Shown here in pieces: positions 24,592 through 34,203 of a stretch of DNA of 64,000 nt. Numbering within the stretch: the first letter of the stretch is position 1; each line of letters begins with the position of its first letter. A program made the position numbers and the translations under genes. The DNA lies in assembly GCF_001540865.1 (NCBI RefSeq), contig NC_033623.1, forward strand, positions 10,338,328 to 10,402,327, written 5' to 3'. Origin of the DNA: Ananas comosus (Eukaryota > Streptophyta > Magnoliopsida > Poales > Bromeliaceae). A model generated the notes under the pieces. The model saw only the letters and a program-made list of their open reading frames with translations, was not told where the DNA came from and searched no databases.

Positions 24592-25471
24592 TTAATTGCA
24601 TACACATCCCTGCAAATATGGTGAATTACAAATATATTCCTGCAAAGCTCCACTTTCATAATTTGTTTCTGTAAAAGTTCTAATGTATTCAAATATGTCC
24701 CTCTGGTTAGGATCCGTTAGAGAACTGTTAATTTTTTAACAGTATGTTCGTGAAATGACACTTTTACCTTCACAAATATGTCCCTTTAAAAATACTCCAT
24801 CTTCCTCTTCGGGCCGCAGGAGTGAACGACGGCGGCGAGGGATCATCGACGACGATGACAAAGAAGAAAAAGGAGGAAAAGAGGAGGATACGAAGAAGAA
24901 AAAGGAGGCGGCAGCGGAGGCTGGAGGAGCTCGGAGGTGAGGGGTTTCGCAGCGAGGTTGGAGAGGTCGCCGACGGCGGAGGAGAGGCGGGAGGCGGCTG
25001 CGGCGGCGCAACACCAAGCGCGGAAGAATTGCGCGGTGGCGGCAGCGGAAGATACGGCGGAGAGGAGACGGTGGAGGTCGGCGTCGGTGGCGCTTCGATG
25101 AGGTCGGGGTCGGGTTCGCCGGCAACGAAGAAGAGAAAAGAGGAAGAGGAAGAGGAAGAGAGAGAGGAAGAAGAAGTGGGAAGAGGAAGAGAGAGAGAGT
25201 TCGCCGCCACATCTCCTCCCTCGCCGGCGACAAAGAAGAAGGAAGAGGAAAAGGAAGAGGGAGAGGAAGAAGTAGTAAAATTATCATTTCACTTATTAAT
25301 TAACCATTGTTAAGTATTTTAATTATGGTTAACAAAATTTTTCTAACGAAAACTAACAGCAGAGTCATATCTGAATACATTAGGACTTTTGCAAGAATAA
25401 ATTATGAAAGTTTAGCTTTGCAGGAATATATCTGTAATTCACCATATTTGCAGGAACGCGTATGTGATTAA
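24592..25471. mobile_element. TIR element with GC-rich core, Pack-MULE-like
   Basis: The ends are long inverted repeats. The left starts TTAATTGCATACACATCCC; the right, reverse-complemented, starts TTAATCACATACGCGTTCC. Both continue with TGCAAATATGGTGAATTACA and stay alignable for about 115 bp. The interior at about 24790-25280 is abruptly GC-rich and open on both strands: glutamate/lysine/arginine-rich on plus, proline/serine/leucine-rich on minus. Long TIRs around a GC-rich insert fit a Mutator-type element that captured gene DNA, but no 9-bp duplication was found and the source gene is not recognisable. Confidence 0.7.
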
Positions 25472-26160
25472 CCTTTTGTTTTTTTCTATTTTATGTTAGT
25501 CCCTTATGTTAAAAGACTCTAACCAATTCTAAAACATAAGTTAATAGATGGAAATAATTTTGACATTAAATACAAGGTTTAATTTTGCATCTCATGTGGA
25601 TAACACATGCTGGTAGCTTTGTTTAAGGTCTCAAATCGATTAAAAAACTTAAACAAATAGATAAAAATGTGCTCCCTCGACATTATTTACATGTTAGGAT
25701 TTTATCTTGTATTTAATAAAGGTGACAAGCTTTAGATGATACTATCACATGACATGAACTCAATTCAATTGCACAAAACTCACACATTAATTCGCATCTA
25801 ATGTATAATACAAATCCAATTTACACCAGGTGTGACTAATATATAATACAAACGCGCATATATTAAAGACGATGAGTAAACGATCACTGAACCAACTAAA
25901 AATTATGGTAAGTGAACAAAAAATTGAGAGCAAATAGAAGATTAGAACTATCCCAATACTTAAGTTAATAGATAAAAATGTCCGATTTATTATATGTAGA
26001 CCAAATTAAGTTTTATTTTGTTTTATATATAGGAGTATATTGGCAAAACGTAAAATTAGAATTGTTCGATTCCTCATAACTATGAGAGAGAGAGAGAGAG
26101 AGAGGCGCCATTAGGATACAGTATGAATTCAACACAACCATCTATACAATATAAAAAAGG
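25472..26160. other. Intergenic DNA, no gene seen
   Basis: AT-rich sequence with a (GA)n run at about 26084-26103. No feature with defined ends. Confidence 0.5.
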
Positions 26161-26169
26161 AGTGGGCAC

Positions 26170-26305
26170 CGATCGTCTCTAGAGCAAGTGGCAAAGGGCT
26201 TAGTAATTGGTACCTGAGACCCAAGTTTAAATCCTAGTTAATTCACATTTCCAGCTAAGTTTGTTTCTAAATAAAATAAACAAAGCAGGTAGCGTGCTAC
26301 CTATC
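26170..26305 (+). mobile_element. tRNA-derived SINE, copy 1
   Basis: Shares a sequence with 59473-59605: GTGGCAAAGGG (A-box-like, near 26188), CTGAGACCCAAGTTTAAATCC (B-box region, near 26216), then CTAGTTAATTCACATTTCCAGC and AAACAAAGCAGGTAGC. The spacing of the A-like and B-like boxes fits an internal Pol III promoter of tRNA origin. The 3' end passes into a CT run. Confidence 0.65.
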
Positions 26306-26851
26306 TCTCTCTCTCAAAAAAAAAAAAGAAAAAGAGTGGGGGGTGGTGAGCCCCACTTTTTTTTTTTTCACTCTCTCACACACTCTCTCTCTCGCTCTTA
26401 TTTTTTTATTTTTTTTCTTAACATTTTTTTTATTTTTGTCTATATCAAGTATAAAATTTTATCGCATAAATTAATTTTAATTTTTAATAGTTAATATAAT
26501 AAATAAATATAAAATTTTATCACATTGATCAATACTATTTTTTAATAGCCAAGATAACAAATTCGTATGATTTTTGTTCTTATTTTTTTAGTCTTCTTAT
26601 AATTTATTCTTATATTTTTATTACAGAAATAATTACTTATTCTTCAGTTGCTTTTTTTTATATAACTTCTTGATTCTTTTTTTACTTTATTTAGTTATTT
26701 ATTTATTTTTATGAAATCATTCCGTCGGAATGCGCGAATCCTTCACTAGTACTAAATAATTCATGTATTAAATCATGATTAATAAGCAGTACAAATTCAA
26801 TCCATATATCAAGGTGAAATTAATATACCGCACAAACAACTTCGTGTTGGA
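26306..26851. other. T-rich spacer
   Basis: Low-complexity T-rich and A-rich sequence without gene or element boundary, up to the hAT-type MITE target site. Confidence 0.5.
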
Positions 26852-27193
26852 TAGGGATGCAAACGAGGCGGATCCGGGGGCGGGAGAGTTCCCCCACCTC
26901 CCGCTCCATTTCTTATCTGGGCGGGGCGGATTCGGGGCGGGTTACTTTTCATTTTATTTTTGGCTCCCACTTACCGCTCCATTCGGGGCGGGAGCGGGAC
27001 GGGAGCGGATTTTTAACGGATCGGAGTAGATTGAAGGAAGAAAAGAGTCTCCCGCCTCCCGCTCCATTTACTTGGCGGATCGGGGCGGATTCGGGGCGGG
27101 TTATATTTTTCTATATTTTTTGTTCCCACTTACCACCCCATTCAGAGCGGATTGGGGCGGAGCTCCACCAACCCGGATCCATTTGCATTCCTA
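26852..27193. mobile_element. hAT-type MITE, 342 bp, TSD GTGTTGGA
   Basis: The ends TAGGGATGCAAA and TTTGCATTCCTA form a 12-bp TIR with one mismatch. GTGTTGGA flanks both sides exactly (26844-26851 and 27194-27201), the 8-bp duplication of the hAT superfamily. The interior is GC-rich with repeated GGGGCGGATTCGGGGCGGGTTA and CCCGCTCCATTT-type words, in a pattern that repeats within the element. There is no transposase, so it needs help from an autonomous hAT. Confidence 0.9.
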
Positions 27194-27201
27194 GTGTTGG
27201 A

Positions 27202-28387
27202 TGGTTTGCAGTAATCATAATTTTAAGAGTTCAAATTGTTAGGAATGAAACAACTAATCTACTTAAAATGTATAGATATAGTGATTTGATTCACTCGTCA
27301 AACATGACTACCACATGATGATTGAGAGTGTAGACAAATATCTGATATGAGATCAAAGGACTCATCAATCTGAAAACTTTAAACAAACCGATAAGGCCAA
27401 ATTATATATTTGGTCCTCAAACTCAAACTTTAGTTTATTATAAATGTTATTCAAATGTTATAAATTATTACAATCAAGTTTTCAAAGTCAATTTTTTTAA
27501 TTAAATATTAATACACCGTTAATGTGAAAGTAATGCCACATCTTAATTATTATCGCATTATTAATATATATTTGTAATAAAATAATATTTAGCTATGTGT
27601 TAGGGACACTTCCGGAAGCCTCAACTGTCCGTATGGAACACACGTGTCCTTATTAGATTCGTGTCCGACGTGGACACGCTATGGACATGCGTTCGACATA
27701 GATCCATTACGCATCCCATTTAAATTTTTTTTTTTCTTTTATGTATATGTTGTTTGCTTAAACGGACCAGCACTCTGCCTTGTGGCGGGGGCCAAAGTTG
27801 AATCAAGTCACGTTCGAAATGGCAGGAGGTTAGGTTGGGCCAAGTCATCTTCGAAGTGGCGCGAGATTGTTAGGATCAAGTCACAATCGAGATCCGCAGG
27901 CGCTGTGTCTGTACGTTTTAAGTGAATTAGTTGCATATTTTTAATAGCTCGAGTTTTTGAAATTAATGGTTAGTGCTAACGATCCGATAAGTGGTATCAG
28001 AGTCAGAAGCCACAAGTTCGATTAAGTAGTATTAGAGCCAGAAGTCACAAGTTTGATTCCTGAGAGAGGATTGTTAGTTATCATATCAGAGCTAGAGGTG
28101 ATGAGTTCGATTCCCACTGAGAAGGGATTATTGGCTTAATCGTATGAAAAATACAACAATATTTGAGCAAAACTAATATTTTATAAATAATAAATATGTA
28201 TTATTATTGGCTTAATATAACAATATTTTAGCAAAATTAAAATTTTATAAATAATAAATATATATTATTATATTAATAATATTATATATTTATTAATGGT
28301 ATTCATGTCGTGTCTGTATCGTAATTTTTTTGGAACTCATCGAATCACCAAGATATTTATAACGCCTAGATATTTAATCAACTAAAC
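27202..28387. other. Intergenic, degenerate repeats
   Basis: No gene. At 27985-28110 three degenerate copies of a unit with GTATCAGAG-CAGAAG-CACAAGTTCGATT words follow one another. At 28130-28290 a (T)TATAAATAATAAATAT unit is duplicated. Confidence 0.45.
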
Positions 28388-28519
28388 TAAATTAGATTGT
28401 GAGACTACAAATTCAGAGAAATTGAGCCAAAATTGGAGGACCAGAGCGTCACGTAAATTAGATTGTGAGACTACAAATTCAGAGAAATTGAGCCAAAATT
28501 GGAGGACCAGAGCGTCACG
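28388..28519. repeat. Perfect 66-bp tandem duplication
   Basis: The unit beginning TAAATTAGATTGTGAGAC and ending CAGAGCGTCACG occurs twice back to back (28388-28453, 28454-28519) with no difference that I can see, so it is very recent. It lies about 230 bp upstream of the HAKAI start codon. Confidence 0.95.
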
Positions 28520-28717
28520 TGCCACATAGTTGGAGGACGGCATGTGCAATTTAGCCAACAGAAGTTATCGAAAATTTTATTTTATTTTATATTAAAACCA
28601 GAGGTATTGTTCTAAACACCTTACTCCGTTAGAGGAGATAAATAGTTCAAAATTTCTAAAAACTATTTGCTCTTTGACACAACAAAAAAAACAAAAAACT
28701 ATTCCATTTGAGGAATT

Positions 28718-28721
<4 letters not shown>

Positions 28722-28749
<28 letters not shown>
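28722..28749 (+). repeat. (GA)n microsatellite in the HAKAI leader
   Basis: A run of GA dinucleotides ends at the ATG of the HAKAI frame. GA/CT runs are common in plant 5' UTRs and promoters. Confidence 0.9.
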
Positions 28750-28752
<3 letters not shown>

Positions 28753-31700
28753 CTCCAAATTCGACTAAACCCTAAACCCTCGGCCGACCCGGGCGGCGGC
28801 GCGGCGAAGGCTCCGGCGGAGGCGGCGGCGGCGACGGAGGAGGAGGCGGCGGTGATGGTGGCGTGCCCGGAGCACCTCGTCCTGGCCGGCCTCCCCGTCG
28901 CGAAGAGCCTCGGGACCCGTCGGCCGCCGGTCCCGCCGCCTCCTCGGCGAGCGCGTCCACATCTGCGTCCGCTGCGACTTCCCCATCGCCATCTACGGCC
29001 GCCTCGTAATGCCAGAACACCACCACCCACCCTTGCGATTCTTTGAATTCTCCTCAATCTGATAAACCTTTGCGCGAGATCGACCATCACTTGTATGCAT
29101 CGTATACGATCGCAAAGATCGACGCTGCTAACGAATCTACAATTTGGCATACTAAAAAAGGATTGTTAAGATTATGGTTTTAAAGTTATATGTATCTATA
29201 CATGCATATCTGTTTAGGTTCTAGAATTGAGTTTTGAAGACTGGTATATATATATATATATATATATACATATATGTATATATATATACATATACATATA
29301 TGTATATATATATACATATACATATATGTATATATATCCTATACTAAGTTTATATATTACATTCATATATGTAATATATATATATAGAGTTGGACTGGGG
29401 ACTATTAGTAGCAAATAGCCTCATGTTGCTGCAGTTTTTTAGCATTGGACAACTACTTTTCATCATTTCTAACCATTGGATTAAATACATATAACCCTGT
29501 TGGGACCCACTCAACCTAGGGGACCACTTAACTCTAACTGACTAATATCATCCTAATCCTACAACTTTTTATCCAATGGTTAAAAATCTGATAGTAAAAG
29601 AGCGTTTTACTATTAATAGGTATTCCAGCCTAATTTATATATATTTATATATATATATATATGAGTCGCTACTATGCTATCGGAAGCATAGGGATCTGGG
29701 CTCTTTCGGTTTTTTAGCCCTTAGATCATCCCCTTCAATCATTTCTAAACATTTAGATTAATACTATTAATCTGTGGGGACCACTCAACCCTAGGGGTGA
29801 TCTCAATCCTAGGAGACCGCAATCATCCCAACCGATATTAATTTTTTATCTTATCAATAAGTCAAAAAGTTGCGAAGCATCTGGACCTCTATGCTTCGAT
29901 AGCATAGTAGCTCTACACTATTATATATATATATATATTATATTATATATTATATTATTATTATATATATATATATCTATAAGCCGTTTCGTCGATGAGA
30001 GTTCTGAATCGACAATCGCTCCATTAACTTGATCTACGGCGTATTGAAGTATATAGAAATAAATTTGTAATTTTTCGATATCATTTAGACTTAATCGCCA
30101 TCGAAAGGGTTCATATATCAACAATTTCTAATGAGTTAATATATACCGTTTGCAGAACAGACTTTAGAAGCATCCAAATTAGATAAGAATTTGGATAGAA
30201 AGATTCATTTATTTCATATCTATAACAAATCTATCTTGGATCTGAAATTTGGTATATCACACTTTTATATGAGATTTTTATTTTTCAGCCGTTGATTTTG
30301 AACCTTTCGTTCACTAGATGTAAATAATATCGAAAATCCAAATTTATTTATCTACTATACTTCAATATGCTAGATCTAAGTCTAACGAGCCGATTGTCGC
30401 TTCCGAAGCCTCCATCATCAAAAACAGGCTTAGTGAGTACGGAGGGCTCCGCTGCTCCTATAGCATTATCAAGCACTCTCTCTCTCTCTTCTCTCTCTCT
30501 TCTCTCTACTCTCTCTCTCTCTGCTACTATTATATATATAATAGAGCTGGAGCTACATATGCTATCGGAAGCACGAAGCCTTCCGTGCTCTCAGCTCGTA
30601 TTCGATATTGTGGACTTCGAGTCGTCGCATCGCTCCGTTAAACTTGAATCTAGAGTATTCGAATACCTAGAAATAATAATTTTTATGATTTTTACGATAT
30701 CATTGTCGCTATCGTGAACCCGAAGGGCTCAAAATCAACGGTGAAAATGAAAAATTTTACAAAAGTTAATAATATGATTAAAATTTATTAATCAAAGATA
30801 ATTGATTTGTTTTATAGTATAAAGATTTTCTATCAAAATTTTCGACACGTATTGGATATTTATAACCGTTAACTTGCAAACGGAACTCACTACGGCATTA
30901 AATTGTTGTTTGAGGCTCATTCGATCACTAGGTAAATAATATCGAAAAATCACAAAATTTATTTTCTAGGTACTCCAAATACTCTAGATCAAGTTTAACG
31001 GAGCCGATCGACGATTCAAAAGTCGCAACATCGAAAACGAGCTGGAAGCACGGAAGGCTCCATGCTTCCGATAGCATAGTAGTCTCACTCTATATATATA
31101 TATATATATTACGTCTCCCGTACTTTTGAAAGTACGGTATATATATATAGAGTCCAACAACTATACTCTTACGACTCATAGGCTTCTTTGTACTTATAAG
31201 TTTTCGGCCGTTAGATTTATCTCTTTAATCATTTCCACCTATTAAATTATACTATTTAACTAATGGTCAAAAACTTATAAGTATAAAGAGGTCTATACGC
31301 ATACGAGTATAACAGCCCTAGACAATATATATATACAAATCAAGTTGCATGCAATAATTTCTCCTTTCTTTGAGCTCCCCTTTTTGTGTTATTGTTTGTT
31401 TGTTTGTTTAAATTCAGATGCATGGTAGAGTAAAAATGTTGAAGAGAAATTGTTGATTTTTCGCCCCCCTCTGTAAGCATGTAGGGCGATGCAAAATCTG
31501 CAACATTTTTATTTCGTGAAATCAAAGTTGTTGAATAGAATTTTGGACACGCCGAACTAAATCAAACTAGTTGCCTTCGTTTTCCTTATAAAATATGATT
31601 TATTTCATGATCAACCAAGTATACAGCTTCTGTACCGTCACTTTGGATCTTGTGTGGCTTCTAATTCGTTGGATCTTGTGTGGCTTCTATACCATTCAGT

Positions 31701-33709
31701 ATATTGAAACTATGCTGTATTTTTCGTTTGTATTTAACCTGTTTGATCTAGTAATTCATGTAAGTTATCATGTATCTTATTATTGTTTTTGTCCGTCGCA
31801 GATTCCTTGCGAGCATGCTTTCTGTTTGACCTGCGCAAGGAGTGGCTGTAGCTGCTTTCTGTAAGCTATTTTTCGAACTTTTTTATACTCTAAATAAATT
31901 TATGCTGAGAAATCTGTCCATGCATCCGACGTCCCTCAGAGCATTTAACATGCTAATAATTGGGCTCGTATAAATTACATAGGTAATGAGAAAGCATAGT
32001 AAGCAATTTAACACTGGAGTGTAGGAGATTGCCTATAACATGTCTTCATCAGATACTTTATTACATGATACATCCTTGTAGCATTTTATTGGGATTATAT
32101 GACATTACTACTTGGTATAATTGTTTCTTGCTTGATGTGATAACTGGCATGCTTGTCTCTTTTATTTCAATATATTTGCCTTTTATTAAACTCTATCTCG
32201 CTTATGTTCTATATATTACCTTCGCTGCACGCCATAGTTGAACCTGTAAAAATGTGATCGACTAAATGGGTCATACCTAAACACTTAACCATAGAATATT
32301 ATATTTCATCTTTGTAGCTTCTATTGTATGTTTTGTTGTTGTTGTTATAGTTGGTATATTGTTACTTCTTTGCTTTGAAACTTGCACAGTAATCTTTTTT
32401 AAGATATATGAGTTTCTCACTATTGATTGTAAGAAGATTCTCAATGAGTTCTGTATCTCTTTTTGGCCATCCTTGTTTAAAGGTGTTTATTTATTTTGAA
32501 ACACTTTGGGTTAATAGCCTGCTTATCATATTTTATTCTATATATAATGTTAATTGAGCATGAAAACTTGCTACAGTTACTGAGGTTGCAGTAGTAGGTT
32601 AACTCAAAAGCAGATTGAGTTTGATAGTAAGATGGGCATTTAAGTCTTGAGAGTAAAAAATATCTGTAATAGAGAACTTGATAGCATACCTCAACACTGC
32701 ATTGCTTAAGAAGTCAAGCTGAGTCAACCGTATGAAAATGCTAATTGAAGTGTTGCTAAAAGTTTTTAATATACATCAGCAATAGTTCCTTGCCTTTTTT
32801 TTCTTCTTTTCTTTTTTTTATAAGTAATGTCTTTAAAGTCTTCTAAATTCTTGGTTTCTTGCCCTAGCTATTTGACTCTTCTTACTTCTCTTCAGTTGCG
32901 ATGAGCGTATTCAGAAGGTCCAAAGCATTAAGATGATGCAGGGGATGTTCATTTGTGCCGCTCCTCATTGTCTCAAATCCTTCCTCGACAGAACAGAATT
33001 TGAGACCCATGTCCACAAAACACACTCCGATCTTGGCCAAACCAACATAAATAAAGAACGGAGCAATGAGCCGGATGCTTTCAACATTCCTCAACCCTCA
33101 TCAACTGATATTCAAAAGCAAAACCTACTTTCAGAATCTTCCACCGCACGTGCTCCTTTAAGGTCCGGCTTTTCTCTCAGCTCAAATTCCCCTGTCACAG
33201 ATTGCGGAGACAGTATTCGCTGCCACCAATCTGGTGATCAACCACGACAAAACCCTAATTTACTGTGGAACCCACCTGCATTTCAAGCTAATCTGCCTCA
33301 AGGGCATTCACAACCTCCAAAAAATGACAATCAGAGTGGGCTGCCACAGCCGCCGCCGCCACTACAGGCACCATTTAGCGGCTATCTACCTTTGCCTCCT
33401 CATCAGCCACCAAACTTTGCAGTAACTGTGAAGACCAACCAACCCTTAGAATCAGGGTTTGCCCGGCCGAGGGGCATGCCTTTGCGGAGCGGATTGCCAT
33501 TTTCTGCATCTGATTACTGCAGTTCGGTTCCAGAAAGTTCCTCACTGAACCAGAGGTTTCCATGTAAGGAGATCCAGGGAGGTTTTACTGAGCAGAGCGA
33601 AGGCAAGGGAGTTCCAGCACCAATGCCGCCGCTACAGTTGCATTTTCCTTCTCAGTCGCTTTCACCGCCTCTGCCACCTCATCTTTCGGTGCAGCCGCAC
33701 TTTCACTGA
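28750..33709 (+). CDS. HAKAI: HAKAI-type E3 ubiquitin ligase, m6A writer subunit, with frame break in exon 1
   Basis: HAKAI is a RING E3 ligase that associates with the plant m6A RNA-methylation complex (MTA, MTB, FIP37, VIR). Exons 28750-29005, 31802-31860 and 32896-33709 have GT-AG borders. The product starts MLQIRLNPKPSA and continues through VACPEHLVLAGLPVAKSLG as in plant homologues. The next conserved block, VGRRSRRLLGERVH-CVRCDFPIAIYGRL, is in the +1 frame. It is followed by IPCEHAFCLTCARS, CDERIQKVQSIKMMQG, FICAAPHCLKSFL with a C2H2 finger, and a proline-rich tail ending SVQPHFH. Total exon length is 1,129 nt, one more than a multiple of three, so there is one extra base (or two missing) near 28914-28922 in CTCGGGACCCGTC. 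This is either a sequence error in a GC-rich tract or a real null allele. Confidence 0.88.
29247..29384. repeat. (TA)n-rich tract in HAKAI intron 1
   Basis: TA dinucleotides with TATACATATATG interruptions. TA tracts of this kind recur between the MITEs of this intron. Confidence 0.85.
29386..29632. mobile_element. MITE a in HAKAI intron 1
   Basis: The left end AGTTGGACTGGGGACTATTA pairs with the right end, which read in reverse complement is AGGCTGGAATACCTATTAATAG. The inner parts also pair (CATTTCTAACCATTGGATTA with TATCCAATGGTTAAAAA). Both ends abut TA-rich sequence. Confidence 0.65.
29662..29918. mobile_element. MITE b in HAKAI intron 1
   Basis: Terminal inverted repeats: CTACTATGCTATCGGAAGCAT on the left and its counterpart ATGCTTCGATAGCATAGTAG on the right. 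Flanked by (TA)n on both sides. Confidence 0.75.
29977..30530. mobile_element. Probable MITE c, related to MITE d
   Basis: Shares words with the following element (CGATATCATT, AATCGCCATCGAAAGGGTTCA against TCGCTATCGTGAACCCGAAGGGCTCA, TAGATCTAAGTCTAACG). It is flanked by TA tracts at 29920-29976 and 30530-30541. It ends near a CT microsatellite at 30476-30523. The ends are less clear than for its neighbours. Confidence 0.5.
30541..31092. mobile_element. MITE d in HAKAI intron 1
   Basis: A TIR of about 60 bp. The left carries ATGCTATCGGAAGCACGAAG, CCTTCCGTGCT and AGCTCGTATTCGAT; the right carries ATCGAAAACGAGCT, AGCACGGAAGG and CTTCCGATAGCAT. Both ends adjoin TA runs. The first 20 bases of the TIR resemble MITE b, so b and d belong to one family. 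Confidence 0.75.
31145..31325. mobile_element. MITE e in HAKAI intron 1
   Basis: The left reads AGAGTCCAACAACTATACTC and CTTTGTACTTATAAGTTTT; the right carries AACTTATAAGTATAAAGAGG and GAGTATAACAGCCCTAGAC. TATATATA flanks both sides. Confidence 0.7.
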
Positions 33710-34203
33710 ACAAACTTATCCCATGACAGGTGTTAAGGAAGGTCAAGGCTTCAGATCGATGCGAGACAATATTGGGTCTAGGTGCAGAGCCAAGAGTAGC
33801 TTGTGCTCCTGTTCTAAATGTATCATTTAGGGAAGTTTGATGTTACAACAAGTGCAAGAATTTTGCCTTGGCTTTTAATATTCTTAATTTTTGTTCTGTT
33901 AATAGATGAGAGTGAAGCATTTTTTAGATCATCTTGATAACTGCTCTTCAAGTGACATAAAGTTTAGGGCCTCGATTCCTCTTTAAGAATGTGCTGATTT
34001 GTTTTATAATTTTCAGTTTGGTTTGAGAAAATTGTGAAATCTCTAACCATGAACTTGAAAGTCCAGGGAATCATGAACAAAGTCTTAGCCACAACTATAT
34101 TAACTGAAATCTTCACAACTCAACTTAAACTATGCACAGAGAGACCTAAAAAACTGTGATTTAAGGAAAACACTATTTGTAGGAGCTGAGTAACTGATAT
34201 TAT
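33710..34203. other. Convergent 3' UTR region of HAKAI and HUS1
   Basis: 494 bp between the stop codons of two converging genes. AATAAA-like and TTTTGTTCTGTTAAT motifs are compatible with poly(A) signals on the plus strand. No gene. Confidence 0.5.

Noticed and set aside
24736..25313. Long open frames on both strands in the GC-rich block
   Set aside because: Low complexity, opposite-strand overlap and location inside a TIR element; not supported as host genes.
27985..28110. TGGTATCAGAG near 27991 as a retrotransposon primer site
   Set aside because: It resembles a tRNA-Met primer site, but no LTR precedes it and the text is a degenerate triple repeat.
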